A stretch of 64,000 nucleotides of DNA from Autumnicola patrickiae (lineage in GTDB: Bacteria > Bacteroidota > Bacteroidia > Flavobacteriales > Flavobacteriaceae), in NCBI RefSeq assembly GCF_031846525.1, contig NZ_JAVRHM010000010.1, positions 97,272 to 161,271 on the forward strand. The letters are read 5' to 3'. The position numbers and the translations under genes were made by a program. Under the pieces are notes generated by a model. The model was not told the DNA's origin. It worked only from the letters and a program-made list of their open reading frames with translations, and did no database searches. Positions within the stretch are counted from its first letter, which is position 1; each line of letters starts with the position of its first letter. Positions 24,414 to 33,285 of this stretch are shown one piece after another.

Positions 24414-25727
24414 TTATTTTTTGTCTTCTTCGGGATAATTATCATCCCAATTTTTTACGTTTGGCTCCCCCATTTTATCTACAGATTTTGCGACCATTAA
24501 AGAGACAGCTGCGTCACCGGTTACATTAACCATCGTCCTGCACATATCGAGAGGGCGGTCTACTGCAAAAATTAATGCAAGGCCTGCTTCAGGAATTCCT
24601 GCCTGGGCCAATACAATAACCAGCATCACCATCCCTGCACCGGGAACTGCTGCAGAGCCTATAGAGGCCAAAGTTGCCGTGGCAATTATTCCTAATTGTG
24701 CTCCTAAGGAGAGATCCATTCCAAAAGCCTGAGCGATAAAAACTGCGGCAACTGCCTGATAAAGACTTGTACCGTCCATATTAATAGTTGCACCTATTGG
24801 AAGAACAAAGCTGGTAACTTCTCTGTGCACCCCCATATGCTCCTCTACTCTTTCCATCGTTACCGGTAAAGTTGCCGCACTGGAACTGGTCGAAAAAGCT
24901 AAAAGCTGAGCGGGCGCAATTCCGTTAATAAAGAATGAAGGAGTGTTTTTTGTGAAGATCCAAACCAGCAGCACATAAACTCCAATCATTAAAGCTAGTC
25001 CTATTAAAACCGTTAAAGCATACATCGCCAGTGCCGCAAAGAGATCTGTACTTGGTGATTCGACTACAAGAGCTGCCAGTAAAGCAAAAACCCCGTAAGG
25101 AGCGGCAAGCATGATAAGATCAATCATTTTAAGAATAACCTCATTAAATCCATCGAAGAAATCCTTTACAGGTTTGGCTGTTTTTTCAGGAATTAGAATG
25201 AGTCCAATCGCAAAGAAAATTGCAAAGAAAATGACCTGTAACATATTAGCATTATCCCCGGCAGCAGCAAATATATTGCTGGGCACCAGGTCTTCCAGGG
25301 CCTGTAAAGGTCCGGCTTCTTTTTGTTTTTCGGCATTTAATTGTATACCCGAAGCATCGCCTTCATAACTGGTAAGCAAATCCTGACGGGTATCTTCAGT
25401 AATTGTATTTCCCGGCTGTATAAGGTTTACCATTCCCAAACCTATGGAAACAGCAATTACAGTGGTAAAAATATAGGTGACTATTGTCCTGGTACCCATT
25501 TTGGATAGCTTCGAAATATCTTTTAAATCTGATATTCCTTTAATAAGTGAAGCCAGGATAAGTGGAACTGCAATTAACTTAAGGGCGTTGATAAAAATGT
25601 TTCCGAAAGGTTTGATCCAGTCGCTTACAAATTCGGCTCCCCAGCTAAAATTGGTTAATATTAATGCAAAGACAACACCCGCAGCCATTCCCAATAATAT
25701 CTGCCAATGCAGTGCAAGTTTCTTCAT
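24414..25727 (-). CDS. Dicarboxylate/amino acid:cation symporter (DAACS family)
   Basis: This 437-residue inner-membrane carrier takes up C4-dicarboxylates or acidic amino acids with sodium or protons. Family marks are the serine-rich hairpin AFSTSSSAATLPVTMERVEE, the NMDGTSLYQA motif, and the later DRPLDMCRTMVNVTGDA block with the Asp and Asn that bind substrate and cation. It has eight membrane segments plus two hairpins, as in GltPh. Whether it prefers glutamate or a dicarboxylate cannot be read. It lies 25 bases downstream of aroC on the same strand. Confidence 0.9.
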   Translation of the reverse strand: MKKLALHWQILLGMAAGVVFALILTNFSWGAEFVSDWIKPFGNIFINALKLIAVPLILASLIKGISDLKDISKLSKMGTRTIVTYIFTTVIAVSIGLGMVNLIQPGNTITEDTRQDLLTSYEGDASGIQLNAEKQKEAGPLQALEDLVPSNIFAAAGDNANMLQVIFFAIFFAIGLILIPEKTAKPVKDFFDGFNEVILKMIDLIMLAAPYGVFALLAALVVESPSTDLFAALAMYALTVLIGLALMIGVYVLLVWIFTKNTPSFFINGIAPAQLLAFSTSSSAATLPVTMERVEEHMGVHREVTSFVLPIGATINMDGTSLYQAVAAVFIAQAFGMDLSLGAQLGIIATATLASIGSAAVPGAGMVMLVIVLAQAGIPEAGLALIFAVDRPLDMCRTMVNVTGDAAVSLMVAKSVDKMGEPNVKNWDDNYPEEDKK

Positions 25728-25752
25728 AATAATCTATTTCAGGAGAATTGAA

Positions 25753-26817
25753 TTATAGTTTAGATGTTTTATTCTGAAGCATATAATCTGCAATAACCAA
25801 TGCTGCCATTGCCTCTACAATAGGAACAGCCCTGGGAACCACACAGGGATCATGTCTACCTTTCCCCTGCATTTCCACAGATTCTCCCTGTGCATTAATC
25901 GTCTCCTGATTTTGCATTATCGTAGCGACAGGTTTAAAAGCTACATTAAAATAGATATCCATTCCATTGGAAATTCCTCCCTGTATACCGCCGCTAAGGT
26001 TTGTTCTTGTAGAACCGTCATTATTAAAAATATCGTTGTGCTGACTCCCTTTCATCTTTGTGCCTTCAAATCCGCTGCCATATTCAAATCCTTTTACAGC
26101 GTTTATGGAAAGCATGGCTTTTCCAAGTTCGGCATGTAATTTATCAAAGACAGGTTCACCCAAACCCTTAGGAACATTTTTAATAACGCATTGCACAGTT
26201 CCTCCCACTGTATCACCTTCAGCCCGTATTTCTTTAATGTATGCCTCCATCTTCTCGGCAGTTGCTGTATCGGGACATCTTACCGGATTGGTCTCAATTA
26301 TATTAAAGTCAAGTTCTTTATGGCTCTTTTGAAGTTCAATTTCCCCGACAGAGGCTGTATAGGCAGTTATTTCAATTCCAGCCAAAATCTGTTTTGCAAG
26401 TGCACCTGCGACCACCCTACAAGCTGTTTCACGGGCAGAAGATCTCCCTCCGCCACGATAATCCCTTACTCCATATTTCTCATCATACGTATAATCTGCA
26501 TGAGAAGGCCTGTAAGTATCTTTTATATGGGAATAATCTTTCGATTTCTGATTGGCATTTTTAATAATAAAACCAATTGGAGTTCCTGTGGTTTGTTCTT
26601 CAAAAATACCTGAAAGAAATTCTACCGTATCTGGTTCTTTTCTCTGTGTAACGATTGCCGACTGTCCCGGACGACGACGGTTCAGCTCATTTTGAATTTT
26701 TTCCAGATCTAATTTTAATCCCGCCGGACAGCCATCTATAACCCCTCCAATTGCCTGCCCGTGTGACTCACCAAAAGTGGTTAGTCTGAATAATTTTCCG
26801 AAGGAATTCCCCGCCAT
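25753..26817 (-). CDS. aroC: Chorismate synthase
   Basis: This enzyme makes chorismate from EPSP in the shikimate pathway. Family signatures are intact: GESHGQAIGGVIDGCPAG near the start, RPGHADYTY-like block (YRPSHADYTYDEKYG), the GGGRSSARETACRVVAGA block that binds FMN and substrate, and the C-terminal RHDPCVVPRAVPIVEAM. The start is set at the ATG 26815-26817, which gives MAGNSFGKLFRLTTFGESHG and 354 residues. An in-frame ATG at 26835 lies inside a TAnnTTTG box and is less likely. Confidence 0.95.
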   Translation of the reverse strand: MAGNSFGKLFRLTTFGESHGQAIGGVIDGCPAGLKLDLEKIQNELNRRRPGQSAIVTQRKEPDTVEFLSGIFEEQTTGTPIGFIIKNANQKSKDYSHIKDTYRPSHADYTYDEKYGVRDYRGGGRSSARETACRVVAGALAKQILAGIEITAYTASVGEIELQKSHKELDFNIIETNPVRCPDTATAEKMEAYIKEIRAEGDTVGGTVQCVIKNVPKGLGEPVFDKLHAELGKAMLSINAVKGFEYGSGFEGTKMKGSQHNDIFNNDGSTRTNLSGGIQGGISNGMDIYFNVAFKPVATIMQNQETINAQGESVEMQGKGRHDPCVVPRAVPIVEAMAALVIADYMLQNKTSKL

Positions 26818-26832
26818 AGTTGTGATTTTGAA

Positions 26833-26840
26833 CAAATGTA
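26833..26840 (-). promoter_or_regulatory. Probable -7 box TACATTTG of aroC
   Basis: On the minus strand the octamer matches TAnnTTTG and lies 15 bases before the chosen aroC ATG. It supports the shorter start and a very short leader. No good -33 element is seen. Confidence 0.4.
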
Positions 26841-26995
26841 ATTTTTTAACACCACTTTTGAAAGGCTAAATTCAATTAATCTACTGGTAATGTACAGAGT
26901 CGATCTTTAAAGTACGGGTAAGATTTTCTTAATTCTTGGCTAAAGCATTTCTAGCAATAATTACTGAATTTTATTTGTAATAAATTAAAAAAAAT

Positions 26996-27835
26996 TTGGC
27001 ACAAAAGAGAAAGCTGGATGTTGTTGTAATTTCTGATGTGCACCTTGGTACCTTTGGATGTCACGCAAAAGAACTCTGTGCTTATCTTGACAGCATTCAG
27101 CCTGAAAAATTAATTCTAAATGGAGATATTATAGATATCTGGCAATTCCGGAAAAGGTATTTTCCAAAAGCTCACATGGAAGTAGTTAAAAAGATTATCG
27201 ATTTAAGTACCCGCGGCACTGAAGTTATCTACATCACTGGAAATCATGATGAAATGCTTCGAAAATTTAGCGACATCAAGTTAGGAGCATTTAGTATTGT
27301 AGACAAACTGGTGCTTGATTTGGATGGGAAAGTAGCCTGGTTCTTTCATGGTGATGTTTTTGATGTTTCCATTCAAAACGCCAAATGGATTGCAAAACTT
27401 GGAGGATGGGGTTATGATATACTTATTTTATTCAACAGGTTTCTTAACTGGTACCTGGTGAAAATTGGCAAAAAAAAGTACTCACTTTCCAGAAAGATAA
27501 AGGACAGCGTAAAAGCCGCAGTAAAGGCTGTACACGACTTCGAAAAAACCGCCGCCGACCTGGCCATTGAAAGTGGTTATAAATATGTTATTTGCGGACA
27601 TATCCATCAGCCAAAGATTATCAGGAAGACCAATGATAATGGCACGTGTTTATATTTAAATTCCGGAGACTGGATTGAGAATTTAACTGCGCTGGAATAC
27701 AACAACAAACGTTGGGAACTTTTTCAATATAAAAACTTGCAAGAGCAAAAAGAAATTGAAAGTAAAATTTTTCCTTTAACTGCCATAACCATATCTATTC
27801 CAGGTCAGGAAGATAGCAGAAAAAGGAAAAATTAA
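26996..27835 (+). CDS. LpxH-like metallophosphoesterase
   Basis: This 279-residue protein has the calcineurin-like metal-binding blocks: Asp14-x-His16 (ISDVHLG), Asp44 (LILNGDIID), Asn83-His84 (TGNHDEML), a later His in FHGDVFD and the GHIHQP block. This pattern fits UDP-2,3-diacylglucosamine hydrolase-like enzymes of lipid A synthesis, though substrate is not proven. The start is a TTG at 26996 (Met-Ala-Gln-Lys-Arg-Lys); no ATG is available before the first metal ligands, so a non-ATG start is required. The stop is 3 bases from the stop of the convergent response regulator. Confidence 0.82.
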   Translation: MAQKRKLDVVVISDVHLGTFGCHAKELCAYLDSIQPEKLILNGDIIDIWQFRKRYFPKAHMEVVKKIIDLSTRGTEVIYITGNHDEMLRKFSDIKLGAFSIVDKLVLDLDGKVAWFFHGDVFDVSIQNAKWIAKLGGWGYDILILFNRFLNWYLVKIGKKKYSLSRKIKDSVKAAVKAVHDFEKTAADLAIESGYKYVICGHIHQPKIIRKTNDNGTCLYLNSGDWIENLTALEYNNKRWELFQYKNLQEQKEIESKIFPLTAITISIPGQEDSRKRKN

Positions 27836-27838
27836 ATA

Positions 27839-28216
27839 CTAGAGTTTATTTTCTTCTTTTGCCTGCAAAACATGGTCGATTCTGGAAAGGAGCATTTCCA
27901 TATCAAATGGCTTGGAAATAAAGTCCACAGCACCGGCTTCCTTACAAATTTCTGCCGCATTGTGCAGGGCAGACATCATGATTACCGGAACTTCGGAAAC
28001 TTCCTCGTCTTTCTTTAAGTTTGAACAAACCTCTGTTCCATCCACACCGGATATTAATTTATCCAGAAGTACCAGTTCAATCTTATTTTTCACAATATTT
28101 TCTTTAGTCTCCAAAGGCTTCTGAGAAAGGGTAACTTCATGATCCTTAAATTCCAGGATATCCTTAATCATGTGACCTATTGATGCATCGTCATCTACTA
28201 TTAAAATTTTCGCCAT
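27839..28216 (-). CDS. Single-domain response regulator
   Basis: This 125-residue protein is a lone receiver domain. It has the acidic pocket Asp8-Asp9-Asp10, the phosphoacceptor Asp52 in VLLDKLISGVDG, a Thr/Ser-position Ser in MMSALH and Lys102 in FISKPFD. No output domain follows, so it acts by protein contact, as CheY- or Spo0F-like relays do. No histidine kinase gene lies close by. A TATTTTTG box on the minus strand (28245-28252) is a candidate promoter. Confidence 0.9.
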   Translation of the reverse strand: MAKILIVDDDASIGHMIKDILEFKDHEVTLSQKPLETKENIVKNKIELVLLDKLISGVDGTEVCSNLKKDEEVSEVPVIMMSALHNAAEICKEAGAVDFISKPFDMEMLLSRIDHVLQAKEENKL

Positions 28217-28414
28217 TTTTTTGGTTGTTTAGTGAGAACTATTTCAAAAATAAAATTTGAGCATCCTTCCGGCTGGTTTCAGGCCTTTTTAAGATTTCCG
28301 ATGCTATAAAATATAACCTTATTAATGTATAAATCCTAAATTCAAAAGTAATTATTTCAAAAAGTCAGGCAAGGTAGTGCTAATTTTAAAATCATGTACA
28401 ACCAAAGTTTAATT

Positions 28415-31333
28415 CTATAAAACTGCCTCTCTTAAAATACTCACAGGATGCCTGGCACTTCTTTGTGTGCCATCTTTTATTTGGTGCCTGCAACTTGTCC
28501 CATTGGCTGCAATTATTGTTTCTTTTGATGATTTTCTTACTGCCGGGAATAAGGTTTGCTCCCCAATATTCATACTTATCTCGTAATGCTCTTCTTCATA
28601 TCCAAAAGAACCTGCCATTCCGCAACATCCCGAGGGAATAATGGTTACATTGTAATTAACCGGAAGATTTAAAACTGTAAAAGTATTTGAGGTGTTGGAA
28701 AGAGCCTTTTGGTGGCAATGGCCATGTATTTTAATCGTTTTTTCTTCTGAAGTAAAAGAATTGGCATTTATATTTCCCAAAGCAATTTCCTTTTTTATAA
28801 ATTCTTCTATCAGCAGGCAATTAGTAGCTAATTTTTCAGCGGCGTTTTTATTATTCGCCAGCCGCAGATACTCATCCCTAAAGCTAAGTATTGCCGAAGG
28901 TTCTATTCCTATAAGGGGTGTTTCTTCAGAAATTATTTTTTTAAATATCTCAATGTTTTTGTTTGCCAAGACTTTAGCTTCATCAAGAAAGCCTTTAGAC
29001 AAATGGCTGCGACCGCTTTCTTCGTGTTCCTTAATTTCAACCTGATATTTTAATCTACTCAACAATTCTAAAGCATCAATACCTATCTCTGCATCTAGAT
29101 AATTGGTAAACTCATCGTTAAAAAGATAAACCGTTTTTAAAGGATTTTCCACCCGTAAACGTTCTTTATTTTGTCTATAGTAGTCTGAAACAGTTTGTCT
29201 CGAAAGATTTGGCAAACTCCGCTCTTTTGCAATACCAAAAGATTTTTTTGCTATTCCTGAAGTCAAAGTATTTTTGAAGAAGAAGTTTGTAATTCCAGGA
29301 ATCCTGGATCCTAATTTATTCATCCTGCCATTGTTTACAAACATTTTGTTTCTTGTTGTAAAACCATTTGCTTTCTGGTACTGATACAAAAATTCAGCTT
29401 TTAATGCGGCAACATCTACGCTGGAAGGACACTCGCTTTTACACCCTTTACAGCTTATACAAAGATCAAAGACTTCTTTGAGCTCAGAATGATCAAATTT
29501 ATTTTTCTTATCAGAATTAGTTAAGAATTCCCTCAGACCGTTGGCTCTGGCCCGGGTGGTATCTTTTTCGTTTTTTGTAGCGCGATAACTCGGGCACATT
29601 GTTCCTCCAGATTCTGAAGATTTTCTGCAATCCCCGCTTCCGTTACATTTTTCTGCCATCCTGAGAATTCCTTCAGATTCAGAGAAATCCATTAAAGTTT
29701 CTACTTCTGGCTCCTTTCTGTCTACTACGTAACGAAAGGACGTGTCCATGGGTGGTGCATCAATTATTTTTCCCGGATTAAAGATATTCTGTGGGTCAAA
29801 AACCGACTTTACATCTTTCAGGATCTGGTAATTTTTAGAACCAATCATGTACTCAATAAACTCAGCTCGCACCCTTCCATCCCCATGCTCGCCGCTCATG
29901 GATCCATTGTATTTTTTTACCAGTTTCGCCACATCTTCAGTAATGCTTCTAAAGAGTTTTACATCTTCAGATTTCTTAATGTTCAAAATTGGTCTTAAAT
30001 GCAGTTCTCCTGCCCCGGCATGTGCATAATAAACAGCATCCTGTCCATACTTTTTCATTACCTGGCTAAACTCAAGGATGTAATCTGACAGGTAAGGCAG
30101 GGCCACTGCAGTATCTTCAATACAGGCTACAGCTTTGCTATCCCCCACAATATTGCCAAGCAATCCCAGTCCAGCTTTTCTTAATTCCAGCGCCAGTCCT
30201 ATCTGCTCGTCCATTAGCACAGGAAAAGCATATCCCAAACCGGAGCTGTCCAGAGTTTCCATAAGCTCCTGAGTTTGTTTCTGAAGCTCTTCCTGGCTAT
30301 TTGCTCTTAACTCCAGCATTAAAATTGCTTCAGGATCACCCTGAATAAAAAAACGGTTCTCTTTATATTTGAGGTTTTGTTTCGTACAATCGAGGATGGT
30401 TTTATCCATCATTTCACAGGTAAAGAGCGGATGCCTCATTGCCGGCACAACAGCTTGCAAACACGCTTCTATAGAGGTATAGTGGGCTGCAACCATGGAT
30501 GATTTAGGCGGTGGTAACCGGTCCAGTTGCAAAGTAATTTCTGTGGTAAAAGCTAAAGTTCCTTCACTTCCCGAAAGTAAGTTGCAGAAGTCAAACTTTT
30601 TCTTTGATGCCTTGTCGAAAACTTCAGAATATACGAGATCATCTATTGCATATCCTGTATTGCGACGGTGCATTTCCTGTGGCGGAAATTTTTCTTTTAT
30701 TTCCTTCTTATTTTCTTCCGAAGATAATTTTGCTTCTATTTCCCTGTAAATTTTACCTTCAAGATTTTCAAGCTGAAGTTTTTGCGCGTACTCCTCTTTT
30801 GAAAGAGCACCAAATTCCGCTTCACTCCCATCACTTAAAATTGTTTTTAAGGAAACAACTTTCTCTCTTGTTGTCCCAAATTTGATGGAGGTGGTGCCGC
30901 TTGAATTATTTCCTACCATCCCTCCTATCATACAGCGATTAGATGTAGAAGTGTTGGGGCCAAAAAACAATCCGTGCTCTTTTAATATTCGGTTTAGGTC
31001 ATCCCTAATTACACCCGGCTGGAGTCGGACTGTCCTTTCTTCGGTATTTATTTCATAAATAGTGGTAAAATGCTTAGAAACATCTACAACAATGCCTGTT
31101 CCTACACATTGCCCTGCAAGCGATGTTCCTGCGGTCCTGGGGATAAGGGAGGTATGATTTTCTGTAGCAAATTTTATAAGCAGTTTTAAGTCTTCCTCAT
31201 TTTTAGGATAACACACTGCCAGTGGGACTTCTCTGTACACAGATGCATCTGTAGCATATATCGAACGCCACAAATCATCATGATACAATTGTCCTTCTAA
31301 ATTTTTAGATAAATCAATTAACTTTTCTTTCAT
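28415..31333 (-). CDS. FAD/Fe-S oxidoreductase, Dld/YdiJ-like fusion
   Basis: This protein of about 972 residues fuses three parts: an FAD-binding PCMH domain (PRTAGTSLAGQCVGTGIVVD, GPNTSTSNRCMIGGMVGNNS), an FAD-linked oxidase C-terminal domain, and an Fe-S part with CNGSGDC...MCP and CISCKGCKSECP clusters followed by a cysteine-rich CCG motif (IIPSGCCGMAGSFGYE). This is the layout of E. coli YdiJ and D-lactate or D-2-hydroxyglutarate dehydrogenases, which pass electrons to quinone. The start is taken as the ATG at 31331-31333 (MKEKLIDLSKN); an ATG 10 codons upstream at 31363 is possible but unlike the family. Confidence 0.85.
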   Translation of the reverse strand: MKEKLIDLSKNLEGQLYHDDLWRSIYATDASVYREVPLAVCYPKNEEDLKLLIKFATENHTSLIPRTAGTSLAGQCVGTGIVVDVSKHFTTIYEINTEERTVRLQPGVIRDDLNRILKEHGLFFGPNTSTSNRCMIGGMVGNNSSGTTSIKFGTTREKVVSLKTILSDGSEAEFGALSKEEYAQKLQLENLEGKIYREIEAKLSSEENKKEIKEKFPPQEMHRRNTGYAIDDLVYSEVFDKASKKKFDFCNLLSGSEGTLAFTTEITLQLDRLPPPKSSMVAAHYTSIEACLQAVVPAMRHPLFTCEMMDKTILDCTKQNLKYKENRFFIQGDPEAILMLELRANSQEELQKQTQELMETLDSSGLGYAFPVLMDEQIGLALELRKAGLGLLGNIVGDSKAVACIEDTAVALPYLSDYILEFSQVMKKYGQDAVYYAHAGAGELHLRPILNIKKSEDVKLFRSITEDVAKLVKKYNGSMSGEHGDGRVRAEFIEYMIGSKNYQILKDVKSVFDPQNIFNPGKIIDAPPMDTSFRYVVDRKEPEVETLMDFSESEGILRMAEKCNGSGDCRKSSESGGTMCPSYRATKNEKDTTRARANGLREFLTNSDKKNKFDHSELKEVFDLCISCKGCKSECPSSVDVAALKAEFLYQYQKANGFTTRNKMFVNNGRMNKLGSRIPGITNFFFKNTLTSGIAKKSFGIAKERSLPNLSRQTVSDYYRQNKERLRVENPLKTVYLFNDEFTNYLDAEIGIDALELLSRLKYQVEIKEHEESGRSHLSKGFLDEAKVLANKNIEIFKKIISEETPLIGIEPSAILSFRDEYLRLANNKNAAEKLATNCLLIEEFIKKEIALGNINANSFTSEEKTIKIHGHCHQKALSNTSNTFTVLNLPVNYNVTIIPSGCCGMAGSFGYEEEHYEISMNIGEQTLFPAVRKSSKETIIAANGTSCRHQIKDGTQRSARHPVSILREAVL

Positions 31334-31441
31334 AATAAAAGAAGCTAAAATACGTTTTTTCATGAAAATGACTTAACAGAGCATTAAAGAAAATTAACAA
31401 TAGATTGGGGAATGTAGGTGTTTTCGCTTTATCCTAACGAT

Positions 31442-31449
31442 TACATTTG
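31442..31449 (+). promoter_or_regulatory. Probable -7 box TACATTTG of the outer-membrane protein gene
   Basis: The octamer matches TAnnTTTG and lies 29 bases before the ATG at 31479. Confidence 0.5.
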
Positions 31450-31478
31450 CTTCTTTAAATAGAAAAACACAGGATAAT

Positions 31479-31967
31479 ATGAAAAAGTTCATCTTACTGG
31501 CAGCACTTACAATGGGTGCAGCATTTACAGGAGTTAAAGCTCAGGAAATTGCAGACAATGCCATAGGTCTTCGTCTTGGTGGAGGAAGTGGTTATGGAGC
31601 TGAAGTTTCTTATCAAAAAGCAGCAGGTGCTAACAATCGTTTGGAATTTGATCTTGGCTGGAGGAATGACAACAGCTTTGATGCTTTTAAACTTGTAGGA
31701 TTATATCAATGGGTATGGAACCTTGATGGAGGTTTTAACTGGTATGCAGGTGCGGGTGCAGGTGTAGGAAGTGTTAACGATAAGAGAGATGGCGATTATA
31801 ACGACGGTGCTTTTCTTTTAGTAGCCGGAAACCTTGGTATCGAATATAATTTTGACATACCACTACTCCTTTCCCTGGATTTACGTCCTGAAATAGGTTT
31901 TAACGATTATGATGTGGTAGATGGATTTTCACCAGACATTGCACTGGGTATAAGATACCAGTTCTAA
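31479..31967 (+). CDS. Small secreted outer-membrane beta-barrel-like protein
   Basis: This 162-residue protein begins with a signal peptide (MKKFILLAALTMGAAFTGVKAQ). The mature chain consists of amphipathic strands with Gly- and Asn-rich turns (GLRLGGGSGYGAEVSYQKA, FNWYAGAGAGVGSVNDKRDG) and ends in ALGIRYQF, with the terminal Phe of outer-membrane barrels. An eight-stranded OmpW/OmpA-like barrel is likely. It is monocistronic, with a TAnnTTTG box upstream and a strong terminator downstream. No function can be assigned. Confidence 0.75.
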   Translation: MKKFILLAALTMGAAFTGVKAQEIADNAIGLRLGGGSGYGAEVSYQKAAGANNRLEFDLGWRNDNSFDAFKLVGLYQWVWNLDGGFNWYAGAGAGVGSVNDKRDGDYNDGAFLLVAGNLGIEYNFDIPLLLSLDLRPEIGFNDYDVVDGFSPDIALGIRYQF

Positions 31968-31990
31968 ATAATACATCTGTTGATGATAAT

Positions 31991-32022
31991 AAAAAAGTGG
32001 GAATTAAATTTCCCACTTTTTT
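31991..32022. terminator. Intrinsic terminator after the outer-membrane protein gene
   Basis: AAAAAAGTGGGA pairs with TCCCACTTTTTT around an 8-base AT-rich loop, with T-runs on both sides, so it can serve both the outer-membrane protein gene and the convergent bshA. Confidence 0.88.
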
Positions 32023-32084
32023 TATGCCTTATTATTTTAGCTACTTATGAAAACGCAAAACTTTTTTATGGAATTATTCTTTCT

Positions 32085-33227
32085 TCAGGAAGATATTTTA
32101 GCTTTTTCTAAGAGGTTTTGATAAAGAGCCTCATACTGGGGAACTACTTTTTGGATATCAAATTTCTGTGATTCCTTGCGTGCATTTGCTTTAAACTGAT
32201 CTAACTTTTTTTCATCTGAAAGCAGGGAAATAGCATTTTCTGACATTTTTTCTATATCTCCCACATCATTAAGAAAACCAGTTACTCCGTCTATATTAAC
32301 TTCAGGTAAGCCGCCGGTATTTGTGGAAATCACAGGTACGCTGTTAACCATAGCTTCTAAAGCAGCAAGTCCAAAACTTTCTTTTTCTGAAGGAAGCAGG
32401 AACAAATCTGAAAAGCAAAGGATTTTATCTATCTCATGGCTTTCTCCTAGAAACATCACTTTGTCCAGAATGCCCAGTTCTTTCACCAAGTCTTCTGCCA
32501 TTTCTTTTTCCGGGCCTTCGCCGACCATCATTAGTCTGGATTTTACCTTCTTCTGAATTTCAAAGAAAATTTTAATTACATCATCTATTCGCTTCACTTT
32601 TCTGAAGTTACTAATGTGGGTAACGATTTTTTCATCTTCCAAAGCCATCATTTCACGCTGACAATCGGTAAAAGATTTTCGCTTATATTTTGTAACATCT
32701 ATAAAGTTGGGAACGACTTCTATTTCTTTTGAAATCTCAAAAGATTTCAGCGTATCTTCTTTAAGACTCTGGGAAACAGAAGTGACTACATCGCTATTAT
32801 TAATACTAAATTTTACAGCAGGTTTGTAAAAAGGATGCTTTCCTACCAAGGTAATATCTGTTCCATGAAGGGTGGTGACCATGGGAATAAAGATCCCTTC
32901 CTCTTCCAGCATTTTCTTGGCCATATAACCGGCATAAGCATGCGGAATAGCATAATGTACATGCAAAAGTTCAATCTCGTGAAGTTTAACCATATTCACG
33001 AGCTTACTACTTAGTGCCAGCTCATAAGGCTGATAATGAAATAAAGGATATTCCGGTACATGTACCTCATGAAATCTCACATTGCTGGATAGCTGATCCA
33101 GCCTGACGGGTTGTTTGTAGGTAATAAAGTGAATTTCATGCCCTCTCCTGGAAAGTGCAAGTCCCAACTCTGTGGCAACAACGCCACTCCCACCAAAAGT
33201 AGGATAACAAACAATAGCAATTTTCAT
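32085..33227 (-). CDS. bshA: N-acetyl-alpha-D-glucosaminyl L-malate synthase (bacillithiol pathway)
   Basis: This 380-residue GT4 glycosyltransferase joins GlcNAc from UDP-GlcNAc to L-malate, the first step of bacillithiol synthesis. The N terminus MKIAIVCYPTFGGSGVVATE and HVHYAIPHAYAGYMAKKML are diagnostic of BshA, with GTDITLVG following, and the C-terminal domain has EKESFGLAALEAMVNSVPVI, the EX7E nucleotide-binding site. Bacteroidota make bacillithiol, so the presence is expected. The other genes bshB and bshC are not in this window. Confidence 0.92.
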   Translation of the reverse strand: MKIAIVCYPTFGGSGVVATELGLALSRRGHEIHFITYKQPVRLDQLSSNVRFHEVHVPEYPLFHYQPYELALSSKLVNMVKLHEIELLHVHYAIPHAYAGYMAKKMLEEEGIFIPMVTTLHGTDITLVGKHPFYKPAVKFSINNSDVVTSVSQSLKEDTLKSFEISKEIEVVPNFIDVTKYKRKSFTDCQREMMALEDEKIVTHISNFRKVKRIDDVIKIFFEIQKKVKSRLMMVGEGPEKEMAEDLVKELGILDKVMFLGESHEIDKILCFSDLFLLPSEKESFGLAALEAMVNSVPVISTNTGGLPEVNIDGVTGFLNDVGDIEKMSENAISLLSDEKKLDQFKANARKESQKFDIQKVVPQYEALYQNLLEKAKISS

Positions 33228-33285
33228 TAATTTTCTTTCATAAAGGGCTCCTTAAAAGCCAGTTTTCGCAATAGATATTACTTAA

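Noticed and set aside
24414..25727. Specific assignment as glutamate (gltP) or C4-dicarboxylate (dctA) carrier
   Set aside because: The motifs are shared by the whole family. Substrate cannot be read from the sequence.
27839..28216. Part of a two-component pair with a nearby kinase
   Set aside because: No histidine kinase gene is present in the window, so no pairing can be claimed.
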